From Nonomuraea endophytica (lineage in GTDB: Bacteria > Actinomycetota > Actinomycetes > Streptosporangiales > Streptosporangiaceae): 64,000 bases of DNA. The stretch covers positions 365,245 to 429,244 of the forward strand of contig NZ_JACHIN010000002.1 in the NCBI RefSeq assembly GCF_014203235.1, written 5' to 3'. The translations under genes were made by a program, and so were the position numbers. The notes beneath the pieces are model-generated. The model saw nothing but the letters and a program-made list of their open reading frames with translations, made no database searches and had not been told where the DNA came from. Positions 16,970-25,331 of this stretch are shown piece after piece. Each line of letters starts with the position of its first letter. Within the stretch, counting starts at the first letter, position 1.

Positions 16970-18214
16970 ATGAGTGACCGGTATGGGGTGGCCATTGAGC
17001 AGGCGGGCGATCTGCTGAGGTGGCGGTCGCCGTTGCGGGCCGAGTTGTGGGCCAGCCGGTTCGTCGCTGAGTTCGATGCGGATGGCGGTGACGAGGAGGC
17101 GTTCGGCGAGCTGCTTGAGGGTGCTTCCGGTCAGGAGGCGGCTCTGGTGGCCGCGGCGCTCAGCGCGGTGGGCACGCCCGTGCGGGCTGCCGACCCGGGG
17201 CCGGAGTGGCTTGCCCGGCTGGGTGACGTCACGTGCGAGTCCGCCTGGTACGGCAAGGCCGACCCCTACGGCGAGCAGGTCCTGGCGGCGCTCACCTTCC
17301 GGTACCGCAACGGCAAGGAACCCCACACCGTCGTGGTGGCCATCGACCAGGTCAACGGCGGGATCGCGGTGGACGTCGCGGTCGAGGAGCCCAAGTTCCT
17401 GGACGACCTGTGCCTGAGCCCCGCCGACCCGGCACTGGTGGCCGGGCGCATCCTGGAGGCCTTCTCCCTGCTGGACATGCTGCTCGGCGCCCCCGTGGCC
17501 GACACCCTCCCCCCACTACGCGCCCTCACCCTCACCCGCGCCCGCTCCATCCCGGCCCACCTCGCCAACACCCGAACCCAGCCCGCCAAAGACCCGGGCC
17601 ACCCGGCTGTTGCCCAGACCCGGCCGACCGACCACCCGGCCCAGCCGGCCGACGCCCAAACCCGGCCAACCCAAGACCCGGGCCAGCCGGTCCACACCCA
17701 GACCCGGCCGACTGGCGACCCGGCCCACCCCGATGTCCCGGCCCAAGCGCCCCACATCCCGCCTGCCGAGGCCCGTTCGGCGCCGACCGACGATCCGGCA
17801 GGATCGGACCACGCGCAGTCCCGGCCGGCCGACGAGGTGGCACAGACCGGCGGAACAACAGCAGGCTTCCGGGCGCCCGACCTGTCGGAGTTCTCCGAGT
17901 TGGCTGACGTGCCCGGGGCGGCGGAGGCGTATCGGGTGTTGGTGGAGTTTGTAGGGGATCGGGACCTGTGGTGGAGTCCGGCCCGGGTGTCGGCCTTCCT
18001 CACGGTGTGGCTGCCGAGGGAGGCCACTCTCAGCAGGGAGGCCATTGAGGCGATGCCCGAGGTGGTGCGGGCGTGGACGCGCCGGGTCGCCGACGAGCCG
18101 GCGATCCACGAGCAGATCGACGCCGACGCCCCCGGGCTCGCGGCGCGGATGGCGGACGAGTCGCTGGCCGGGCTGCGCAAGACGCTGACACAGCGGCGAC
18201 AGCCCGAGGAGTGA
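16970..18214 (+). CDS. Protein of unknown function with Pro/Thr repeat linker
   Basis: 414 residues, family not recognised. The N-terminal domain (about 1-190) is globular, with an aromatic-rich SAWYGKADPYGEQVLAAL and a VVVAIDQVNGGIAVDVAVEEP strand pair. Then comes a roughly 110-residue low-complexity linker built on DPGxPxxAQTRPT-like repeats of about 16 residues. The C-terminal domain (about 310-414) has VEFVGDRDLWWSPARVSAFLTVWLP and an EEMPEVVRAW-like helix. No signal peptide or membrane segment. I chose the ATG at 16970 because GAGGG at 16959-16963 is well spaced from it; the ATG at 16964 would have no spacing. Confidence 0.8.
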   Translation: MSDRYGVAIEQAGDLLRWRSPLRAELWASRFVAEFDADGGDEEAFGELLEGASGQEAALVAAALSAVGTPVRAADPGPEWLARLGDVTCESAWYGKADPYGEQVLAALTFRYRNGKEPHTVVVAIDQVNGGIAVDVAVEEPKFLDDLCLSPADPALVAGRILEAFSLLDMLLGAPVADTLPPLRALTLTRARSIPAHLANTRTQPAKDPGHPAVAQTRPTDHPAQPADAQTRPTQDPGQPVHTQTRPTGDPAHPDVPAQAPHIPPAEARSAPTDDPAGSDHAQSRPADEVAQTGGTTAGFRAPDLSEFSELADVPGAAEAYRVLVEFVGDRDLWWSPARVSAFLTVWLPREATLSREAIEAMPEVVRAWTRRVADEPAIHEQIDADAPGLAARMADESLAGLRKTLTQRRQPEE

Positions 18215-18318
18215 CCGGTCCCACAAGCCGGGTGGACGGAGTTCTCATGTCGTACGGCTATGCTGCACGTTGACATTTCCACGGCCCGGATCCGGGCGAC
18301 CAGAGGGAGATCTACACG

Positions 18319-18405
18319 ATGTACAAGGAGTTCGCTGCTGAGGCCGTGGTCTGGGTTGTCCCGATCGTCGTGCTGATCGGTCTCGCTCTGATGATCACCG
18401 CCTAG
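18319..18405 (+). CDS. 28-residue single-pass membrane peptide
   Basis: A 28-codon frame begins MYKEFAAEAVVW and continues as one uninterrupted hydrophobic helix (VVPIVVLIGLALMITA) to the stop. The ribosome site AGGGAGA lies 8 bases before the ATG, a -10-like TATGCT lies at 18259-18264, and a hairpin terminator follows 18 bases after the stop, so it has its own complete transcription unit. A short acidic N-terminus and an all-hydrophobic remainder suggest a small inner-membrane protein. Type I toxin-like or small regulatory membrane peptide are alternatives. Confidence 0.7.
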   Translation: MYKEFAAEAVVWVVPIVVLIGLALMITA

Positions 18406-18423
18406 GTCCACGAACCACGGTGA

Positions 18424-18451
18424 GGGGTCGAACCGGGTTCGACCCCTTCTT
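18424..18451 (+). terminator. Intrinsic terminator after the 28-residue peptide
   Basis: Stem GGGGTCGAA / TTCGACCCC (18424-18432 with 18438-18446), 5-base loop, followed by TTCTT. It ends the small-peptide transcript. Confidence 0.8.
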
Positions 18452-18486
18452 GACGTAGTGGCACGGTCCAGAGCTAGGGCAGCAGG

Positions 18487-18912
18487 TCAGCCGTACCACT
18501 CGTAGTGGACGACGGTGTTGACGCGGGTGTCCCAGCGGATCTGGCCGTTCAGGTACCGGTCCCACAGGCGGTTGAGCTTGGAGCCGCGGACCGTGCAGGA
18601 CGCCCAGCGGACGCCGCGTGGCCGGATCTGGCCCACGTGGTCACGGCACAGGCCCATGTAGCGGCCGTTCACGCGCAGCTTGGCGCGCAGGTTCACGTCG
18701 TAGAGGCGCTTGGAAGAGATGTTCTTGATGCGCACCCGGATCCGGCAGGTGTCCTTGCACCGCCCCCAGTGGATCTTGGTGCGGATGAGTTGTTTCCGGC
18801 TGGATTCCATGGTGACGGTGGTGGACGAGGCGTTCGCGGCGGAGGGTATGGCGATCACCAGGCTCGTGGCGGCCATGGTGATCGCTAAGGCTCCGGCGAG
18901 ACGTCTGAGCAT
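18487..18912 (-). CDS. Secreted hypothetical protein
   Basis: 141 residues with a clear Sec signal: basic MLRRL, a hydrophobic core and a likely cleavage after AANASS. The mature domain of about 110 residues is basic and beta-rich, with four cysteines (CKDTC, LCRD, SCTV) that could make two disulfides, and an NISSKRLYDVNLRAKL segment resembling an immunoglobulin-like or C2-like strand pattern. No family recognised. It is monocistronic, between the 28-residue peptide's terminator and the sigma-factor gene. Confidence 0.8.
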   Translation of the reverse strand: MLRRLAGALAITMAATSLVIAIPSAANASSTTVTMESSRKQLIRTKIHWGRCKDTCRIRVRIKNISSKRLYDVNLRAKLRVNGRYMGLCRDHVGQIRPRGVRWASCTVRGSKLNRLWDRYLNGQIRWDTRVNTVVHYEWYG

Positions 18913-19035
18913 TCTGCCCCCAGAACTATCTGGACGGCCGCTTCCCCCTGTTTGAAGCGGCCTCAGTTACCTCGATTAACCATCAGGCGTTCCGGACAGT
19001 CAATGAATCTCGGCATTACGCACATAGCGGGCGCG

Positions 19036-19929
19036 TTATGACGCCCACGCCAGTAACGGCTCGCATTGGCGGAGGCGTTTCAGGGCCTGTTTCTCCAGTT
19101 GCCGAATGCGCTCCCTGGTCAGCCCGAGTCGTGATCCTATTTCGGTATAAGTCTGTTTGCGGGTGCCGGCCAGGCCGTACCGGAATCTCAGGATGAACGC
19201 CTCGCGCGGCGGGAGAGTCGTGAACACGACCTCCAGCTCCTCGCTCAACGCCCGACACTCCATGAGCTCCGGCGCGCTGAACCCGTCCTCGTCGAGGATC
19301 AGGTCGCCCATGCTCGTGTCGCCGCCCTCCCCCACGGGCAGGTCGAGGCTGACCGTTTCGCGGGCGAGCCGGCGCAGTCCGCTGATCTCGTCGAGCGTCC
19401 GCCCCGTCGCCTCCATCAGTTCCGCGTCGTACGGCGAGCGGCCCAGGTCCATCGCCAACCGCCGCTCTATCCGGAAAAATCGGGAAACGGCCTCGGCCAT
19501 GTGGATCGGCAAACGGACGGTACGGCTCTTGTCGTGAATGCCACGCTCGATCGCCTGCCGGATCCACCACATCCCATAGGTGGAGAATTTGTACCCGCGC
19601 CGGTAGTCGAACTTCTCCACCGCCCGGATCAGCCCGAGGCTGCCCTCCTGGATGACGTCGAGCAGCGGCAACCCGCGGTGCGCGTACTTCTTGGCCGTCG
19701 ACACCACCAGCCGCAGATTCGCCCGGATCAGCGCGTCCTTGGCGGCCTCGCCGTCCGTGCGGAGCTCCCGCAGGTCAGCGCAGTCCGCGCCGCCCGCGAG
19801 CAGGTGGCCGGCGTAGAGGCCGGCTTCGATGCGTTTGGCCAGATCGACCTCGTCCGCGGCCGACAGCAGCGGCGTCCTGCCGATCTGGCGCAGGTACATG
19901 CCCAGCAGGTCGGGCTCTTCCGATGACAT
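19036..19929 (-). CDS. Sigma-70 family RNA polymerase sigma factor (group 2, RpoD-like)
   Basis: 297-residue sigma factor. Region 1.2 reads DLLGMYLRQIGRTPLLSA; region 2 contains ANLRLVVSTAKKYAHRGL, LLDVIQEGSLGLIRAVEKFD and YKFSTYGMWWIRQAI. Region 3 follows, and region 4.2 has the helix-turn-helix TYTEIGSRLGLTRERIRQLE. There is no region 1.1, as in HrdC/HrdD/SigB-type alternative primary-like factors. The start at 19929 lies 10 bases after the STAS stop; an earlier in-frame ATG at 19974 would overlap that gene. Co-transcription with an anti-anti-sigma-like protein suggests partner-switching or stress control, which is unusual for this sigma class. Confidence 0.92.
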   Translation of the reverse strand: MSSEEPDLLGMYLRQIGRTPLLSAADEVDLAKRIEAGLYAGHLLAGGADCADLRELRTDGEAAKDALIRANLRLVVSTAKKYAHRGLPLLDVIQEGSLGLIRAVEKFDYRRGYKFSTYGMWWIRQAIERGIHDKSRTVRLPIHMAEAVSRFFRIERRLAMDLGRSPYDAELMEATGRTLDEISGLRRLARETVSLDLPVGEGGDTSMGDLILDEDGFSAPELMECRALSEELEVVFTTLPPREAFILRFRYGLAGTRKQTYTEIGSRLGLTRERIRQLEKQALKRLRQCEPLLAWAS

Positions 19930-19939
19930 GCACCGGCGA

Positions 19940-20326
19940 CTACCCGGTAAACGGCGGCGAATTCCCGTCGGCACTGAGTTCGGCGATGGCCAGCTCCGCC
20001 GTGGTGCGGATGTCGAAGAACTTGTCCAGCGCGGTGATCGCGAACAGGTGCTTGCACCGGCCGTTGAGCCCGGCGAGCAACAGCCGCCCGCCGGAAGCCG
20101 TGACGGCCTTGTGCAGATAGACCAGGACGGACAGACCCGAGGAGTCGCAGACGCTCACCGCCTGCATGTCGATCACGAGCATGGGTGGCTGGGTGAGGTC
20201 GAGGGCCTTGGTGACGCGGTCGCGCACCTCGGCCGCGGAGCCGAAGTCGAAATCCCCCGTGAGCCTTGCGATGACACAGGGCCCCTGAAGGCCCAGGCTG
20301 ATCGACAGGGCTTGCTCCGAAGTCAC
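19940..20326 (-). CDS. STAS domain anti-sigma factor antagonist
   Basis: 128-residue single STAS domain of the SpoIIAA/RsbV type. The phosphorylatable serine motif is present in MQAVSVCDSSGLSVLVYLHK. Such proteins bind an anti-sigma kinase when unphosphorylated and so release a sigma factor. It sits 10 bases upstream of a sigma-factor gene, but no anti-sigma kinase is adjacent. The HATPase protein at 25332-26255 is one candidate within the window. Confidence 0.92.
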   Translation of the reverse strand: MTSEQALSISLGLQGPCVIARLTGDFDFGSAAEVRDRVTKALDLTQPPMLVIDMQAVSVCDSSGLSVLVYLHKAVTASGGRLLLAGLNGRCKHLFAITALDKFFDIRTTAELAIAELSADGNSPPFTG

Positions 20327-20367
20327 CCAGTTCCACCTACCTGCGTCGGTCTTCCGGTCCCACCACT

Positions 20368-21345
20368 TTACGAGAAGTGGCGTCTCGGGTTGACCACCAG
20401 CATCTGCTCAATCTGCTCATCGGTCACACCCGAGGCGCGCAGGGCGGGCAGCACGTCGTCGTGGATGTGATCGTAGCGCCACTTGGGAGCCGCCGTCGCG
20501 AGGGCCTCGTCCCACTTCCCCCCGAAATAGTCCATGAAGCAGGCCGCGTCATGGCTCAGCACCATCCGATCGGAGTAGCCCCTCTCGCACAGCGTCGCGA
20601 TCGTGGCCACCCGCTGGGGCGTGGGGTTGTAGAGCTCGAGGCCGAACCGGTCCATCCCGAGCGTCGCCCCGGTGTCGGCCATCCGCATCAGATAGTCGAG
20701 ATCGTTGGTGTCCCCGGCGTGTCCCACGACCACCTTGGTCAGGTCCACGCCCTCCTTGGCGAACATGTCGAGCGCCACCGGCCCCGACTGGGTGAACGAG
20801 TTCGTGTGCACGGTGATCGGCGCGCCGGTCTGCGCGTGCGCCCGCGCGACCGCCCGGCAGATCCGCTCGACGCCGGGCGTGAGCCCGTCCTGCTCGACCA
20901 CGCACTTGAGGAACGCCGCCTTGACCCCGGTGTCGGCGATGCCCACGGTCAGGTCGCGCACGAAGTCGTCGATCATCGGATCCGGAATGTCGAGGATGAG
21001 TCCGGGCCCCCGGTGCTCATATTGGTGCGGCAGCTCGTGGTAGCTGTAGATCCCGGTCGCGGCGATGATGTTCAGCTCCGGTACGGCTTCCGCGATCCGC
21101 TGGATCCGCGGGATGTAGCGCCCGAGCCCCCACACCGTGGGATCGACGATGGTACGGACCCCTTTGGCGGCCAGCGCGCCAAGCTTGCGTATCGCGTCCT
21201 CGACCCGGAACTCCTCGTCCCACCAGTCACCCTTGCCGTAGTTGTCCAGGTGCTCGGTGAAGACGACGAAGACGTGCTCGTGCATGAGCGTCTGGCCGAG
21301 TTCCTCGACGTCGACGGGACCACGGACGGTGCTGACGCTGGGCAT
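20368..21345 (-). CDS. Phosphotriesterase-family metal-dependent hydrolase
   Basis: 325-residue TIM-barrel hydrolase of the phosphotriesterase/lactonase family. All metal ligands are visible: HxH in LMHEHVF (about 25), the bridging lysine in AAFLKCVVE (about 150), histidines in ITVHTNS and VVGHAGD, and the aspartate in LSHDAACF. The start at 21345 (MPSVSTVRG) has GGAGG five to six bases upstream; longer starts lack one. Lactone or phosphoester hydrolysis is likely; the true substrate is unknown. Confidence 0.92.
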   Translation of the reverse strand: MPSVSTVRGPVDVEELGQTLMHEHVFVVFTEHLDNYGKGDWWDEEFRVEDAIRKLGALAAKGVRTIVDPTVWGLGRYIPRIQRIAEAVPELNIIAATGIYSYHELPHQYEHRGPGLILDIPDPMIDDFVRDLTVGIADTGVKAAFLKCVVEQDGLTPGVERICRAVARAHAQTGAPITVHTNSFTQSGPVALDMFAKEGVDLTKVVVGHAGDTNDLDYLMRMADTGATLGMDRFGLELYNPTPQRVATIATLCERGYSDRMVLSHDAACFMDYFGGKWDEALATAAPKWRYDHIHDDVLPALRASGVTDEQIEQMLVVNPRRHFS

Positions 21346-21404
21346 CCCGAACCTCCATACCGGCTGGTCTGATCGCGCAACCGTAAGTCGCCCGCGTGGC
21401 GCGG

Positions 21405-22754
21405 TCAACGCCCCGCGGTCGAGCGGTGCCGCAGGAACCACAGCACGGCGCCGAAGGCGAACACGGCCAGCCCGGTGACCACGGCCGTCCAGGGCAGCGT
21501 GAACGCCAGCAGCAGGCAGAGCCCGAGCCCGGCGACCGGGATCGCCCGATGCGGCGCGCCCTCGGCTCTGGTCAGGGTCAGGGCGGCGGCGTTGGCGATC
21601 GCGTAGTAGACCAGGACGCCGAAGGAGGAGAACGCGATGGCGCCGCGCAGGTCGGCCAGCAGCAACAGGATGATCACCGTCACGCCCACGGCCAGCTCGG
21701 CGCGGTGGGGCACCTGCCGGACCGGGTGGATCGCGTCGAGGGACGCCGGCAGGTCGCGGTTGCGGGCCATCGCGAGGACGGTGCGCGAGACGCCCAGCAC
21801 CAGCGCCAGCAGCGCGCCCAGCGCGGCCACGGCGGCGCCGGCCGAGACGACGGGGACCAGCCAGGTGACGTCAGCGGTCCTGGCCACGTCGGCCAGCGGG
21901 GCCCGCGACAGCCCGAGGCGCTCCGGGCCGAGCGCGTGGAGGGCGGCCAGCGCCACCAGCGTGTAGACGACGAGCGTGACAGCCAGGGCGATGCCGATGG
22001 CGCGCGGGATCGTGCGGGACGGGTCGCGCACCTCCTCGCCCAGCGTGGCGATGCGCGCGTAGCCGGCGAAGGCGAAGAAGAGCAGCCCCGCCCCCTGCAG
22101 CACGCCCAGCAAGCTCCAGGAGCCTTCATCGGCGACCGTCAGCGCGACCATGCTGATCTCCGGCTCGGGCTCGGGCGAGAGTCCGAGCCAGCCGGGCGTC
22201 GCGAGCGGATCCGGCATGCCATGGGCGGTGGGGTCGGCGAGCGAGAACGGCGGCGCCGGCCAGGACATCAGCCCGGCGGCGACGACCATGGCCAGCACCG
22301 CCAGCACGAAGGCGATCATGACACGGGCCGCCCCCGCCGAGCGCTGCACCCCGAGCAGGTTGAGCGCGGTCACGCCCGCGACGGCGCCGATCGCCAGCGG
22401 CTGGGCCAGGGCCGGCGCCACGTAGGCGCCGAACGTCAGCGCCATCGCGGCGCAGGAGGCGGTCTTGCCGACGGTGAAGCCCCAGCCGGCCAGATAGCCC
22501 CAGAAGGGGCTCAGCCGGCGCCTGCCGTAGACGTAGGTGCCGCCGGACTCCGGGTAGAGGGCGGCCAGCCGCGCCGAGGAGGTGGCGTTGCAGTAGGCGA
22601 CGACCGCGGCGATCGCGAGGGCCGGGAACAGCCATGACCCGGCCGCCTGGACCGCGGGCCCGAACGCCACGAACACGCCCGCGCCGATCATCGCGCTCAG
22701 CCCGATCACCACCGCGTCGGTGGTGCCGAGCCTGCGCGCGAGCCGTTCGGCCAC
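21405..22754 (-). CDS. APC family amino acid permease
   Basis: 449-residue membrane transporter of the amino acid-polyamine-organocation superfamily. The N-terminal signature is TTDAVVIGLSAMIGAGVFVA, whose unwound-helix GAG motif forms part of the substrate site. About twelve hydrophobic segments follow, and FAFAGYARIATLGEEVRDPSRTIP-like helix 6 is present. It ends 60 bases before the start of the phosphotriesterase-family gene on the same strand, so an operon is possible. Substrate unknown. Confidence 0.92.
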   Translation of the reverse strand: MAERLARRLGTTDAVVIGLSAMIGAGVFVAFGPAVQAAGSWLFPALAIAAVVAYCNATSSARLAALYPESGGTYVYGRRRLSPFWGYLAGWGFTVGKTASCAAMALTFGAYVAPALAQPLAIGAVAGVTALNLLGVQRSAGAARVMIAFVLAVLAMVVAAGLMSWPAPPFSLADPTAHGMPDPLATPGWLGLSPEPEPEISMVALTVADEGSWSLLGVLQGAGLLFFAFAGYARIATLGEEVRDPSRTIPRAIGIALAVTLVVYTLVALAALHALGPERLGLSRAPLADVARTADVTWLVPVVSAGAAVAALGALLALVLGVSRTVLAMARNRDLPASLDAIHPVRQVPHRAELAVGVTVIILLLLADLRGAIAFSSFGVLVYYAIANAAALTLTRAEGAPHRAIPVAGLGLCLLLAFTLPWTAVVTGLAVFAFGAVLWFLRHRSTAGR

Positions 22755-22835
22755 CGCTCCCCCTAGATCAGTCCTGGAAGGAGACTCTGCACCATCGGAC
22801 CGACACTTCGGTGAACGGACGGTGAACCGGCCGGG

Positions 22836-23294
22836 CTACTCTTCCCGCTCCGGCGCCGGCACGACCAGGACGGGCCGGCCCGCGTGGTGCAGCACCCGGT
22901 CGGAGGTGCTCCCCAGCAGAAGGGACTTCACCCCGCCGAGCCCCCGGGTGCCGGTGACGATGAGGGTGGCGTCGAGTTCCTTGGCCACGTCCACGACCGT
23001 CGACCACACCGCCACGCCGTCCAGTTCGCACCTGGCCGTGGCCTCGAACCCGGCCTTCCTGGCCAGCTCGGCCCCCTGCTCGGCCAGCTTCCGCATGGCG
23101 TCCCCGACCGCCTGGTCCTCGGCCGCGGAGAACTCCGGCGCCATGACCATGCCCACGGAGGCGCGGGCGGCGCTCATGGCGAGCCGTTCCCAGACGGTGA
23201 GTACGACGGCGCTCTCGCCCTTGAGCACCCGGCCGGCGAAGGCGATCGCCGCCTTGGCGTCGTCGGAACCGTCGTACGCGATCAGAATCGTCAT
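22836..23294 (-). CDS. Universal stress protein (UspA family)
   Basis: 152-residue single Usp domain. N-terminal strand MTILIAYDGSDDAKAAIAFA; the ATP-binding motif G-x2-G-x9-G-S is present in GTRGLGGVKSLLLGSTSDRV; it ends VLVVPAPE. It is therefore of the ATP-binding class. Monocistronic. Confidence 0.93.
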   Translation of the reverse strand: MTILIAYDGSDDAKAAIAFAGRVLKGESAVVLTVWERLAMSAARASVGMVMAPEFSAAEDQAVGDAMRKLAEQGAELARKAGFEATARCELDGVAVWSTVVDVAKELDATLIVTGTRGLGGVKSLLLGSTSDRVLHHAGRPVLVVPAPEREE

Positions 23295-23367
23295 TTAGGC
23301 CATCCCAAAGTAGAAGTCACTGATCTCCTCCTGCCCCGATTCAGGCCCGGGAATCGGGGCGGCCACA

Positions 23368-24003
23368 CTAGGCGAGGACGGACGAGCGCGCGGCCTGGGT
23401 GGGCTGACGACGGCGGCCCTTGGCCAGCATCGAGAACCCGATCAGGGCCAGCACCGCCAGCTCGGACACCACGACCACCCGCTGCGTGAGCCCGGCGGGG
23501 ATGTCGGCGTTGTCCAGCGGGATGCCCAGCATGCGCACCACGTAGGGCACGACCACCAGGAGCAGGGCGCCCAGCGCGACGCCGCACAGGACCTTCATGG
23601 CCGGGGCGTACCGCACGCGCGCCCTGGCCAGCAGCATGCCCGCGAGCGGCATGGCCAGGAAGGCGGCGAAAGCGGCGTACCTGTGAATGCCGCCCGACAG
23701 TGACAGCGGGACGCCGGGGCGGTCGGTCGGGAAGGCGCCGATGAGGAACATGCAGGTCCCCCAGGCCACCAGCAGCCAGACGACCCTCCGGTCGACGCCG
23801 GAGCGGCGCAGCGCCTCGGCGATGAGCGCCGAGCCGAGCGCGAACAGGGTCAGCGAGGCCGGAAGCAGCCAGCCGCCGGATGCCCAGGCGTATTCGCTGA
23901 TCACACTGTGGAACGGGTCGAGCCCAGCCTCGGCGTGCAAGGTGAGCATGGCGCCGCTTCCGGTGCCGATGGCCGCGAATCCGCTGACGAGCAATCCCTT
24001 CAT
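23368..24003 (-). CDS. DUF998 family membrane protein
   Basis: 211 residues with six predicted membrane helices. Typical DUF998 features are HAEAGLDPFHSVISEYAW near helix 1-2 and a FPTDRPGVPLSLSGGIHRYAAF loop. The function of the family is unknown. A Lys/Arg-rich C-terminal tail follows the last helix. Monocistronic, with no obvious partner. Confidence 0.85.
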   Translation of the reverse strand: MKGLLVSGFAAIGTGSGAMLTLHAEAGLDPFHSVISEYAWASGGWLLPASLTLFALGSALIAEALRRSGVDRRVVWLLVAWGTCMFLIGAFPTDRPGVPLSLSGGIHRYAAFAAFLAMPLAGMLLARARVRYAPAMKVLCGVALGALLLVVVPYVVRMLGIPLDNADIPAGLTQRVVVVSELAVLALIGFSMLAKGRRRQPTQAARSSVLA

Positions 24004-24150
24004 GCCTCAAAGTTCGTGGAATGCGAGCTTCGCGAGTATCGGAGATCGACCCTAAGCAGCCCTGATCAACCCCCTACTACCTTGGTCGGGGGTCACCCCG
24101 GACCGCCGCTCTGACCTGGGCGGAGACAGACCCTGGTAGGGCCTGCCTCC

Positions 24151-25302
24151 TCAGGGTCGGGCCCGCCTGCGCCACCTGCCGGCCTGGGTGATGATCACCA
24201 GCGCCGCGCACACCACGGCCATCACCGGCACCGGCTGCGGGGTCAGCGGCGCCAGCAGGACCAGCGCGGTCGCGGCCAGGAAGGCGGCGGTGTCGGCGCG
24301 GCCGTAGCGGTGCGGGCGCAGGTGCAGCAGCCAGACCATGAACAGGAACAGGGCCACCGGCACCGCGACCGCGTATCCGGCGGCGACGGCCGAGATGTGC
24401 GCCTTGCCGGTGAGATGGTCCAGGCTGACCTCGATGCCCGAGCTCAGCGCGCCGATGCCGGCGAAGATCAGGTAGTGGCCGTAGCCCCACGGTATGGCGC
24501 GGCGGTTGGAGGTGAGCAGGTCGGCGGTCGGCGGGGCGAAGTAGATCCACCACAGCGAGAAGACGATCACCAGCGCGGAGATCGCCAGCGTGACCAGCCC
24601 GGCCTGGATGCCGTGCTCGCGCCCGGCCTCCTGCACGGCGACGGTCGCGGCCAGCACGTTCTCACCCATCATGATCAGCGTGAAGAGCCCGTAGCGCTCG
24701 GCGATGTGGTGCGGGTGCCACGGTGTACGGCCGGCCGCCTCCGCCCACACCGGCACCGCCAGCTCGACCAGGGCGCACACCACGAACCCGGCCAGCCGCC
24801 ACTCCTGCGGCACGAACAGCAGCACGATCCACGTCACCTGCGCCGAGCAGATCCCGGAGGCGTACCGCAACGCGGTGCGCCGCCCCGCCGGGTGCCCGGC
24901 CGCGGCGCGCAGCCACTGCGAGGCCATGGCCAGGCGCATGATCACGTACCCGAGCACGAACAGGCTGATGTCGCCGTCCTGGAAGGCCCTCGGCACGCCC
25001 GCGGCCAGCACCAGCACGCCCGACATCTGCACGAGCGTGGTGATCCGGTACCACCAGTCGTCCACGTCGTACGCGGAGGCGAACCAGGTGTAGTTCATCC
25101 ACGCCCACCAGACAGCGAAGAAGCACGTCAGGTAGCCGCTCAGCCCCTGGGCCAGATGCCCCTCGGAGAGCGCGTGGTGAAGCTGGCTCCCGGCGAAGGA
25201 GACGGCGACCACGAAGCACAGGTCGAAGAAGAGTTCCAGCGGGGTCGCCACGCGGTGCGACTCGCCGGTGTCGCGCGGGCGCATCGGGCGCAGGCCGTTC
25301 AT
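24151..25302 (-). CDS. Low temperature requirement A (LtrA) family membrane protein
   Basis: 383-residue polytopic membrane protein of the LtrA family, named from a Listeria gene needed for growth in the cold; biochemical function is unknown. The diagnostic N-terminus is TPLELFFDLCFVVAVSFAGS. Further conserved stretches are WAWMNYTWFASAYD and AERYGLFTLIMMGENVLA. About eleven helices. The ATG at 25302 is kept; a Met six codons in is an alternative. Confidence 0.92.
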   Translation of the reverse strand: MNGLRPMRPRDTGESHRVATPLELFFDLCFVVAVSFAGSQLHHALSEGHLAQGLSGYLTCFFAVWWAWMNYTWFASAYDVDDWWYRITTLVQMSGVLVLAAGVPRAFQDGDISLFVLGYVIMRLAMASQWLRAAAGHPAGRRTALRYASGICSAQVTWIVLLFVPQEWRLAGFVVCALVELAVPVWAEAAGRTPWHPHHIAERYGLFTLIMMGENVLAATVAVQEAGREHGIQAGLVTLAISALVIVFSLWWIYFAPPTADLLTSNRRAIPWGYGHYLIFAGIGALSSGIEVSLDHLTGKAHISAVAAGYAVAVPVALFLFMVWLLHLRPHRYGRADTAAFLAATALVLLAPLTPQPVPVMAVVCAALVIITQAGRWRRRARP

Positions 25303-25331
25303 GTGTCGGGTCTACCCTGGCCAGGACAAGA

